NCBI GenBank assembly: GCA_008973525.1
Contig: WACJ01000097.1
Coordinates: forward strand, 992,001 to 1,056,000
Origin: Stenopsyche tienmushanensis
Taxonomy: Eukaryota > Arthropoda > Insecta > Trichoptera > Stenopsychidae
Direction of reading: 5' to 3'
Length of the DNA stretch: 64,000 bases
Made by a program: the position numbers and the translations under genes
Shown here: one piece after another, positions 10,549 through 21,800 of the stretch
Layout: each line of letters starts with the position of its first letter
How positions within the stretch are numbered: the stretch's first letter is position 1
The notes under the pieces: generated by a model
The model's input: only the letters and a program-made list of their open reading frames with translations
Databases searched by the model: none
What the model was told of the DNA's origin: nothing

Positions 10549-11239
10549 AAAACTTTAGCAGGCAGGGCATGTTTTTAACGGAGGAGCTTTGCAGCACGGG
10601 GTACCACAACTAAGCCACAGGTAAACATCAATGAGGCAGAAATTGTCATGCAGAATTTATATAGCCGAGGCATTTTACACATGCCATAAATGCATCAATG
10701 TTATGTATTTAAAATATAGTTAAAACAAATAAAAATATAATTTTACATATAAAATGCATAAACGTCCAGCCATACTTATTTTATTGACAGGAAGGAATTG
10801 AAACTTTCATTGACAGAAGAGTTAATACAGTCATTGTTTATGTTATGTCTGATGTAAAAATGAGGTTATGTTCGATGCTCTCATAATAAAAGTTATGAAG
10901 CCCAAAACACTGGGTTATAGCTATGGATTTATGTCGATTCAATGTCGGATATTATGTATATATGTTGTAAAGTTGTTAATAAAGGCGCAATGTTTCTGTA
11001 TTAAATTAATTGGAAAAGTATGATGTGGCGACGTTTGTTATTATGGTTAGCATGTCGACGATGGTCGTCTTTATTAAGCGCAACTTGTCGCTGTTCCAAT
11101 CGAAAATATTTGAATAAAGCCGTGTTATTTTGGCTTATGTTATTCTGGTTCGATTGTATTCGTCGATTGCCGCATGGGTTTGACAGATCGCAGTATGCGT
11201 TATTGCAGAGGGGGCTACGAAAGCGTTTATGAAGGTCGT

Positions 11240-11570
11240 CTGCTGCGAAAACGTCGTCATGGAACGGAGTTGGCGAGGTTTTTCAAAGTGATAATGGGCG
11301 GTAGTGATATATCATAACGAGTTCCGGCCGCGCTCAGGATGAGGATGTGTGGCGATGGCATGGCGGCCCACTTCCTGTTCCTGTGGCGCGCGACACGCGG
11401 CTCCCTCGACCCTTCCCGACTGCCCGGGGATCGATCTATGACTATTTCTTACCGCCGGAACTCCTCTAGATCCCGTTTTTATTCCCGCGCGCCCTTCCTG
11501 TTACACCTGTCAAACTATTGCCGTCCTCACTCATGGCGGCAAACCGCCACGCCCGGATGTAGCATTCGGA
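11240..11570. other. GC- and CpG-rich island in AT-rich DNA
   Basis: This block (for example ttccggccgcgctcagga, cgcgcgacacgcggctccct, attcccgcgcgcccttcctg) is sharply richer in GC and CpG than both flanks. It borders a CGACG-rich stretch at 11020-11240. Open frames cross it on the + strand but do not look like a known protein. It may be a promoter-type island, an old coding or rRNA-like insertion, or transposon DNA. Confidence 0.4.
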
Positions 11571-12285
11571 AATTTTATATAAAATTATCAAATTCGATCG
11601 AGATAAATGCGAAAAATATTTTTAAATCACTAACCACACCGCATTTATCATTTAAAAGCCTTAATATAATTTTAAATCGCGTTTTAAAATATTTTTTTCA
11701 ATCCTGGTCAATATTTATTGTGTTATGAACAAAATACTGCGCTACTCTGGCAATTAATGGCAGCTTTTAAGCATTCTCGCCAGTGCATAATGACGACAAT
11801 TTAATGCGAAATTAATATAAATAAATACAAATACAGATTTAACATCACAAAATGATACGCTCATAATAAATACTTGAATTTTTTGAGTGCATAAAAAATG
11901 TAATCATATTTTTAACATCTAAATTAAAAAGATTTCGCTCTTCGTCGATTTAATATATCAATAATAAAAATTAATTTCAAATATATTTAATGAAATTATA
12001 TTTACAAATACATTAAAATTGTGTAATTGATATTATTTATAAATTTAATCAATTAAATAATTATGTTTGCTTAAAAGGGGAAAAATTAATTCATAAGAGG
12101 AATTTTTGTTTTCTTTTTGTCCAGTGAACTTATTTAAAATTATATTATATCACCGAATTAATATATTTGCTCTTCATTAAATTAACCCCTTTAGGAATAG
12201 ATCAAATTATTTGATTATTTGAACAATATTACATATTTATTAATTAGATCCACTTGTTATTTTATTAATCATCTATTTTCTTAAT
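11571..12285. other. AT-rich sequence, nothing recognised
   Basis: Very AT-rich, with scattered TTTAAAT-type words. No frames or repeat boundaries could be supported. Confidence 0.4.
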
Positions 12286-12289
12286 TTTT

Positions 12290-12665
12290 TTTAACTAAGT
12301 CCTACCAGAATGAAATTTTTAAACGCGTTTTTCTCTCAATTACTTTTTTTAACGCGGTTGACGTGATATCTCAAGTTCTAATTAATAGATTTATTTCAAA
12401 TTTAATACAATTTTTTTTAATATAAACCTCTATTGTTTCTATCAGATTTAATTAACGAAATTTGATTTTTAAAACTACTTAAAGAAAAAATTAAAACTGA
12501 AAAAATTACTTATTTTTAAACAGTCGTCATTTTGTGAAAATAAAATGATTTGTTTCATATGAGGTAAAGACTATAGCGACATTTTTATTGATTAAGAATC
12601 TTTTTTATTTTTTAAATTTTAGTTAAATAAAAGGCTTGAAATTGTGTCAACTAGGACACGCCCCC
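12290..12665 (+). repeat. copy 1 of a roughly 380-bp dispersed repeat
   Basis: Starts near tcctaccagaatgaaat and contains gatatctcaagttcta, then tctatcagatttaatt, ending at gtcaactaggacac. The same words occur in the same order at 21690-22070, at 37760-38080 with a shorter right half, and inverted at 43300-43480. AT-rich, no coding capacity. Confidence 0.55.
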
Positions 12666-12839
12666 TTTTTTACTCCTTACACTTTACCAGCTTATAACTT
12701 TTTTATTTTAATTTATTTTTAAATTTAATTTTTTTTATACATTCTGAAAATGTCAATAAACATCTTGTAAAAAAATGTATATTAAAATATTTTTTGTTTC
12801 TGTTTTATCGAACTTGAAATAACACCCAAAATTTGTGCC

Positions 12840-13000
12840 TCTTATTATAGTCGCTGTGTACAGCAAAATAACATAATTTAATTATATTTTGTGCTAGATT
12901 CCAATGAAATCCATTTAAATATTCCCCTGTCAACAGTCCTCCGCATAATAATAGGCCAAATATTGAATTTACATACTTTTTTGATACAATTTTTGCCATT
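12840..13000 (-). repeat. short dispersed repeat (cagcaaaataacat family)
   Basis: Shares cagcaaaataacat, ccaatgaaatcc and the phrase cccctgtcaacagtcc with 3495-3560 and 40100-40200. Boundaries are not clear. Confidence 0.35.
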
Positions 13001-13089
13001 ATATTGTTTAGTTGTGCGTAGTCTGTATTGATTTTTCAGAAAATAGGGATAACAATTAAAAGACGCAGTTTCCAGTAAAGATATATTTA

Positions 13090-15600
13090 TTTACACTCCT
13101 ACATTTGCTTCGTCAGAAGCGATCGTACGATGCATTTCAACATTCAGAAGCTGTATAATATTATCCTTACTAATAAAGTTCTGCACATCCTCACACAGAT
13201 CTCAATAAACATTACATACTTTACAACTTAATCAAACTGTTTCATCGTCAATTTCCTGTATTATAATCTTAAATACATCATACAATATATCTAACATCCA
13301 TATTTGTGAAATAAAATTGAATATTTGGTAGAAAAAGCATTAATTCTTTGTAAAAGGATAAATACAAATTGTCAGAAATGAAATACATATTCTTATATTA
13401 AATTAAACATAGACTTAAGTATTAACAATGGCATCGTTTCGAGTGTATATGCGAGTTGAAATCTGTTGAAGATAAGAACTAAATACTGCCAAATAAATAG
13501 ATTGAAGTTCGGATTGTAGACGTTCTTTTCCGTATGTATCTTTTCTCCGACGCAGTGTTTTTATATAGGCAGTGATTCCGCATAACGTTAATCTTATCTA
13601 TCATGTATGCCTAGTAAATTCAATGGCTTTCGATTATTATCGTATCGGCTCGATACTTCTATGGTAAGCTGTGTAACGTTAACGACTAATTATATGATAC
13701 TACAGCCGGTAATAGAATTTATTGTTGATCTTGCGATTATTAAATTATTTTACACGGAAGTAGTCAAACTATGATATGTGAGCTGAATAAGTCAACGTTA
13801 GTGATTTTATGCTTCATTATAGATTGACTACAAACGTGATATTGAATAAACGCTGTTTATTAATATGTAAGTGACAAGTTTAACGCAATGTATTGTTATA
13901 CAGAATGTACTTAAACGATTAATCTTATTGTTTCAATACAGACTTAAAATAATAAACGGCTCTCGCAATGTAATACGGAACGGTTATAAAGAGTTTGATC
14001 CGTTCTATAAAAAAATAAAGCACACACATTGAGAAATTCAGCTATCTATTATTGTATTTCAAAGCCTTACGCTATCTAAAATTGTATACAATGATTCATA
14101 AACGTAATATTGTTTTAGACATAGCCAATAATATTGATTTACAACGTATCAATGCGGTCTGTAAGATATCAGATTTATATTACTAATTTATATGCTCCTA
14201 AGATTTGTGTAAATGTCATCAAAAACGTTATTTTAGATAGCGTTATTGGATTTTTTAGATTTAGCTCACGACGATATGTCTATAACATCTTCGATTTAAT
14301 GCGACTAGTCGTACGGCTCATGAAATGAAAGCCGATGCCATGATTCGCTCGGGTCGTCGATTATTTCTACGTTGTTAACTGATATGCCTATGTTTTAATT
14401 GATATTTTTTGTCGTTACAAAATGATATGATCCCGGCTACTGTTTTATCCTATTTAAAATTGACGTCCACTTAAAATTGATATCGAGAGATTCAACGCGA
14501 ATGGTTTCATCGAGAGCACATCGAAATGAACGGTGAGTTATAAACGATACGAGGCACAGCAAAAGCACAAAGGCTGAAGGGTGAATTCAAAAATTTCTTA
14601 ATCGTAATATATACAAGTGAAATGATATTAACCACGTTAACAATTCCAACAATTTATGTGTCTTCATAATACATTTTTTGATTATAATTTATTAAATCTA
14701 ATATAATCAATCGAGGGACATTCAATGAGAGCTTTGATCTTTCATTATAACATAATAAAAATATACAGAATCTCTTTATTTATAAATTGCTAATCTTTAA
14801 TCTCACAGACTATATGTCTCGTCTCGCTCAATATCTTTATAAACGAGGAAATTAGTAATCAATTATTATTTTGGATTATGAAAAGGTTCTGGTCTTTTGC
14901 TATTAAATGCTCATAATCAGCCAGATATTAAATTCAATTTAAATAAGCCCAAACTATGATGTTCTTATCGAGCTGTGTTTGCGTTAATGATTCAAATTGC
15001 GGCTTTGAGACGAGATATCAATAGTCTGTATTTTGTTAGTCTGTGAGATGGTAAAAAGATTAGTGATTTAGATTTAAATCAACGATAGAATTTAATTTCA
15101 ACCGAAATAAAAGTGATAAATTACCGCGTCTCAATCGAAAAGATGTTAATTTATAACACGCACTCGTATAATTCAAATATTTATGTACACACATTTAACG
15201 AGTTACTCGTTGAACTAAAAATATTAAAATGAACAGATTCAAAGTCACGCAAGCTCAAATTACATTAAAGATATTCTATCGATGAGGACAAAAATAGTAT
15301 TATAAAAATTAAACGACGAGGATATTAAAACAGAATATATATTAACCTATGACTTTTGAAACGAAGAAAATCTTACAAAATAAAAAACTTATCGGGGAGG
15401 ATAAATTATACAAAAGTAAAAATTATTCCTTTCAACACTTAAATTATAAAATATTCGAGCGTTTATAATAATATCAAAAAGAAATCTCCGTCCTTATTCA
15501 TTATTAAAAGATATCAATATCATAAAGTCTTTATAAATAATCCGCATTAATCTAAATATAAAATATGAGAGACGGATTCGGCGATGTCTTTGTATGTATA
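13090..15600. other. sequence downstream of Fas1, no gene recognised
   Basis: About 2.5 kb with few dispersed repeats and no protein-like frame. Part of it could be alternative Fas1 3' UTR: an AATAAA lies on the minus strand near 13085, and the stretch is unusually free of transposon debris. This is an inference only. Confidence 0.3.
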
Positions 15601-15603
15601 TAT

Positions 15604-15614
15604 TTTATTTTATT
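15604..15614 (-). terminator. Fas1: candidate polyadenylation signals of Fas1
   Basis: Two overlapping AATAAA hexamers on the minus strand, about 215 nt after the Fas1 stop at 15826. They are the nearest plausible signals; longer 3' UTRs are possible. Confidence 0.35.
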
Positions 15615-15825
15615 ACAAAAAAATAAATGGCGTCATTTAAACACTAGGTTTTATAAACAACATTGAACAGATTCGTGACGAATACGGAGAAACCGAGTCT
15701 TTCATGCTTACAAAAAGTTCAGAATACGACGAAATCACTCAGTCGATTTAGGGAAAAAAGGAATATTGACAAACGATGGTAACAACGACGGACAAAGTAT
15801 TACTTTGAATTTAAATCGGTCTACA

Positions 15826-18800
15826 TTAACATATGAGCATTTTGATGAGATGAGAGATGAGGAGAACGGTGAATGTTTGAGCTATTGTTGTAGCACCACC
15901 GGTTACGTATATATCGCTCTCTTTCAAGAACGGAAAGTTGATGACGTGTATTATTCCATTGGTGCATTTAACGTCGGGTCGATAGACGTGGATCCATTTG
16001 TTTTGCCACTCGATGAAGTAACCTTAAAACAAAATAAACACGATTATAAATCCATTTTTATATAACGCAACGTCACAAATAATATATTGATTAATACCGT
16101 TGCTTTCTTCTCGGATCCTCAATCGTAACGTGTCTCTTAGAGTCGGCAAAACTAATCCGTCGGTATCATTAGCGAGCAATTTAATGTGATCCATACTATA
16201 TGAAATGTCCGATACTACTAAATGTCTTTCGAGGATTTGTCTAGTCTGTAAACATATAATTCAGTATGATATAAATCCAATAAATATACAATTATACGGT
16301 ATATAAATACAATACTAACGTGATAGCTAAAATCATCCATGAATAGCTTTTTATACGCTGATGGATATTCCACTTGGAATTTACCCCAGGCTTCATTCCG
16401 AGGAACAAAATATGTGTAGCGGTGTGACGTATTATTTAATTCACTGTTGAATGCGCGTTTCTTACCCAAGAAATATGTTTCACTGCAAATTATAAACGCA
16501 TTATTAATCGATTGTCGTAGTATTTGGCTGAAAACTGTTATGCAATTATAATTACTTGAGCGTAGGATCGGATTTCAGTTTTTCCAAGACGGTCGTGTGC
16601 GGCACACCGAGCACTCGATTGATGATGTGCACTATTCCGTTGGTCGCTGCGATGTTTGGTTGAATGACGGTCGCGTTAACGCCTTCTCCCTCCACCGTCA
16701 ACGTCTGATTGTTGCCGACGTTGACTACGTTAAAGTAAAGATGCTTTTTTCCGGCCAACGTAGGTACCTGGAATATCTAGAGTAGTAACACCGACAAAAG
16801 TTTTCACAAGCAATTCTACGCTAAGGTGTTAGTTAACATTTACAAGCATGCAAGTGTTGCGTTATTGCAATGATTGTTAGCTAAAAGCATATTAGCTTTC
16901 ACACACAATTATTGATAAAGAATTTATTCATTTTATTTCAATCTAAAATGTATATTGACTCTTTGTAAATACCGAAGCAAATTCATATAAAACAAATTTA
17001 TCATAGATAAGATAATTAAAAACTTATAAAAATATTATATAATTATATAATAAACCTGAAAAAATTTTGTATTAAATTTGTCATCATAATAAGCAAAAAA
17101 TATTCTTTATCAAAAAGTAATTTTATCGAGTACCATTTCCAGCATCATCAATCAGGTAGCAATAGGGTGAAGCAATATGATTATTAAGTACAGACATGAA
17201 TATCCATAACTCTTTCCAATTTACATTTTTATCATAATTAAAATAAATTTTTGGTTATTATTAATAAATACAGGGTGCAGCAGGGGAAATTATCTTATTT
17301 AAAAAAATGAACAACACAAATATTATAGGAGATATCTTTGACCAGAACGGAGGTCATCTTGATGATGCGAGGGCCATCCAGAAAGTAAGGTTACAAGATT
17401 TATAGTAGGATCAAAAAATGCTTGTATTTAATTAAAATTGCGCTTTATCGTCCCCACGTAGTAACGCTGTTAGCAGTGACATCTTCCATCTCTCTTCAGG
17501 TGCAATGTGCTATTTTAACAGCGCCATCTCTTGTGGTCCTGCGGAGACATTACATCTGTATACCGACGCGTGCACCTTTGCCGGTTGGGTAGTGACGCGC
17601 AGGAGACGGGAGTCGGGGGAGGGTCGGTTAGCCTTGGATGTGGGATGTCGTCCCTACTGCAGCCAAATATATATATCTCTCTCTCGTGTGGAAAAAATAG
17701 CTATTTAGCGGGTTTTTCTATTCGACGCTCATCTATTCCCATCCATTCGTCCAGCAACATCACGGCCTGACAGAAGAATTGATCATGTGGGCGCTGGGAG
17801 CCGCCCGGGGACTCTGCCCCCCAGAGCGCTCCCGCCTCAACGTTACAAAACCATTTTTATGCCATAGAACTCCGCCACCAACCTTTTTTGACCTACTATT
17901 AGGTTTAAAGAATTTTCTCATGTCGGGGGAGCAGCGAATCCCACTTCTGACACCAATTTTATGTATTGTAATTTATATAACGTTGTTCTGCTTGCGAATC
18001 CCACTTAATCAGTTTTATGCTTGAAAGATATGTTTGGAGTGTGTTTTTCAATGGCGGTTCTTCAGTGAAAGCAATGTTTTATCACAAATATATGTGTGCT
18101 GCCGCAAGGCATTGGAGAAAAGCTCTGGAGTGATTTAAGGAATGAATTGACTTATGACTGAAGTGAAATCTGGAATATAACTGTAGGATTTTTATGCAAG
18201 GAATGCATAGACTTCAATAGCAGACTCCAGGAGTTTCGGACTGCAGGAGCAGATTCCAGGAGTTCCAGACTGCAGGAGCGGACTCCAGGAGCTCCGGACT
18301 CCAGGAACAGACTCCAGGAGTTCCGTGCTCCAGGATTAGATTCCAGGAGTTCCGGGCTTCAGGAGCAGAGTCCAGGAGTTCCGAACTCTAGGAGCAACAA
18401 TTGCCCAATGCCATTGAAAAAATCAAGTAGATTTAAATATTGTAAAAATATTATTGGAGGCGTCTCCCACACCCCCAGTAAATATCTTCCCGCACCCTCG
18501 GTATAGAACTACTGGTCTAGACGAAATTAGAGTAGGTCACATAATAATGATGTTTGAAAGAGGAAATCTATGAACTTAATGGCCCCCTATGGTCCCAAAA
18601 AATAGATGCGTATTGGTGCTATTCACCAGACTAACAGCGAAATCTTCCGTTTGAATTAACATCACTTATTGACCGACAACGATGCACGCGAAGCAAGCAT
18701 CGTTGTCGGTCTGATGGTGACTTGCGGGAGGTGGAAGTCGTCAGAGTCATTGGATAGCCTTGGCTGTGGGGGTTCAGGAACGGGGACTCCACCCCGAGAG

Positions 18801-21800
18801 CGCCCCGGCTCCACCACGTAACATTGGTGTCAGAAACGGCGGATTGTTAAGATGCTGAGCCGTCCTGTATGGAAGATACTTCCTATTATACTTTCTACTA
18901 TATGAATGACGCCACTGAAGTGATTGTCTTTTGCATTTCTGGGGCGTTTTTACAACACAATATCACCGAGGAGACTTCAGTCAGGAAATTCTTCGTGTAG
19001 GTCGTCTAGCGTCATGAGTATCAGTATGGCATCGGCTCATCACATCACTACCTTAAACTTCCATGAGCTTCCGATGGATATTCGCTGTGGTATTGTTCTG
19101 CAAAGTCAAAAAGCAGATAACCGCGAGAATCTCACACGGGTTGGAGGTGCCGGAAGTGCGCGACGACCTCTCTATCGGAAGAATTTACTGTGACTAAACA
19201 TAATGGTCGATAAGCACGCGGGATCAAATAAACTGATCTTACTTTTTTGGATGATCCTTGTATAATTTTTAAAACATAATTAAATATCTTTCTGTAACAT
19301 GGAAAAATAATTAAATTGATATCCTCCATATTGTTTGTGTTATTCAATTTCTAAAAAAGGTAATAGTTTTCCTGTCGTACTCTGTAGAAAAAATTGTTTT
19401 AAAATAAATTGTAAAGAATAATGGGATGTTTAATGCATCCTAAAGAAATCCCAATTTTACATATTTAATACATAAAACCACACCATGCATTCAACATAAA
19501 CAATACAATTTTACACAAAATTACTTGGTATATTTTTATAATAAACTAAATATTTGATCTCAATGTAAGGTTATAAACAGAGCTTCGAACCGTTATTTTT
19601 TTCAATATTTAAGTTGATTTGTTGATTCTGGAAATTTAATTTCTGAGAACTGGGATACATCCATCCTAACACAGAAATCGAAAAAAACCAATATTTTCAA
19701 ATCGGTTTTGTTCCGACAAAAATAGCGGTTTTACCGGTTTTCATTTCGGTTCGAAGCCCTGGTTATAAAGGAAATATGTGGTAATTTTGGATGTTTTTGC
19801 ATTTATTTTGTAAAATGGATATAAAGAGCATATTAAGTAAATTTAAAATGTATTTATATAATATATATCGCAAAGAACAAATTGAAATTCTTGCTGAAGA
19901 TCAATTGAATACAAATAGTTATTTGAAATTCATCAAATGTTAAATTGAGATTTCTTAGTGTTATATTTTTAAAGCATTGATTTCTATTTGTGAAAAAAGC
20001 AAATGTTTTTGCATTGTTTTTTCATGGTCTTATTTTTAATAATAACATACTATCTAACTTTCATATGTAACTAAATTTAAATTTTCATTCTGATTTTTGA
20101 TAAATAGCAAGATTCTCCAAATCTATTGAAGAAAAATGCTGATTTAGCCCAAGATCACTAATCATTAGTCACACAGACTACATATTCGGAATGCATTCGA
20201 TAACCCTGGCACTTCCAAAAAATGTCAGTTTATGTGCAAAACACCCTGTATATATAAAAATGAATGTCTGTGGTATGATGTAAGTTTGGGTTCTATAAAT
20301 TCCTATATTATTCATCCGATTGATGAAACTTTGGTGAGTTATTGGGCGCCCATCCACAAAGGTTTTGCGAGACATTCAGCAAATGCACCATGTTGGCGCA
20401 TATCGGTCTGGTGAAATGAAGCGGGGCCGTTGGGATGGGGAAAAGAATGAAGAAGACGGTTGAGCTCCGCTCACAAGAGAGAAGGAGACAGTCGGTCTTC
20501 GAAGCGAGAGTGAGTGCGCGCATGTTTTTGGATCATAGCCTTTCAACCCGCGCTACACGTGGCCTCCAAGCAATAAATCATGCTCTTGCACTACTGCGTT
20601 TTTTCCTCCAAATAATTATTGAGTGCGTAAAATAGCGCCAATGTGTATTTAGCCACATATTTTGTGTGCAACAAGTGCAACTTGAAAATATGATTAGTGA
20701 TCTAGGGTCAATGTAGAGTTTGTTCATTTATTTCAAATTAAAATACTGCTTTGTAAAATCGTTTAAATTTCGTAGATTGTGCACATTTTAGGATAACAAT
20801 TGTATAAGTCCACACAAGCAAAATGTTTATTTTTTATAAGCAATTTATATATAGTTTATATGGAAAGCTTGTCTATTACAATACAGTGGTTAGTATCACA
20901 CATCAAACACACGCATCTATGCAATTGAATATAATTTTAAAGGCAAAGATAAAGACAGTCTTACTTTAGGCATATTGTGGGTCATGAATGTGTTAAGTGG
21001 GAGTCTTCCTTCGACGACGTGCAAATTTAGGATTTCTCGAAGTCGTTGTTTATCTCTGTCGATTTATAAACATTAATTATATTTATTAAAGCGTTTATAA
21101 AAAAGGCTAACAGGTCAATAGATATTTTACCTGATGATATTATCAAGATTTGGATCTTTCCATGCTTCATTGGACGGAGCGAACAGGGTGAGATTTTGCA
21201 TTCGGGTCAATTTTTGCATGAAATCTCCACCCATGTCCATAATTACTTCATAAAATTTGTACAAGGGTCCATCTTCTTTCTCCTGTGAATTCAATTCGAT
21301 CGATAAAAAGTGCTCAAACGTCAAACGTGCATAATATCATTAGTAAATTAAGGTTTGATTATGTTATTTGTCAATTGATATAGCTTATGTTAGTAAGCAT
21401 GTTAGTTTAATATATAGGTTTAGCATTAGTTAAATTAATTCGGACAAACTTTTAGAATACAAACAATTATAAAAAAGCAAATCTTATGTCACAAGACGAA
21501 CAAAGTTTTATTACTCTATTAAGAAACTCACACCACAAATTTCAAAATAACCGAATCTAACACACTGAAATACAATTAAAGTACACAGTCAACCCTTCTA
21601 TAGCGTAAACCTCTTAAGAATATATTCCCCAAAAGAATTTACAATTATTTACGGATTTATAGCTATTTTAGTGACGCGGAAAATATGTTGGTCCGACCAG
21701 AATGAGTTTTTCTCGAAATTACTTTTTAAAACACAGTTGACATGATATCTCAAGTTTTAATTGACTGATTTGCTTCAAATTTGATAAAAATCATTTTCTT

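Larger units (their letters stand above)
17380..19262. repeat. interrupted inverted-repeat element (catccagaaagtaaggttac ends)
   Basis: The left end is ccatccagaaagtaaggtta at 17380; a matching reversed end (ttacttttttggatgatcct) is at 19238-19257. The same ends bound 54654-55140, and the left end recurs at 56855. The interior is broken by LTR fragments and a tandem array. Near the right end, 19130-19200 matches a segment shared with 54860-54910 and 57180-57225. Confidence 0.45.

Noticed and set aside
11339..11728. 129-codon + frame in the CpG island as a gene
   Set aside because: No recognisable motif, abrupt change from Arg/Pro-rich to Lys/Asn/Ile-rich sequence with base composition, and no splice context; likely readthrough.
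15766..16065. 99-codon + strand frame
   Set aside because: It is antisense to the last Fas1 exon, whose FAS1 and GPI-signal sequence is far better supported.
18222..18395. CRISPR-like array
   Set aside because: The 29-bp units are directly adjacent with no spacers and the genome is eukaryotic.
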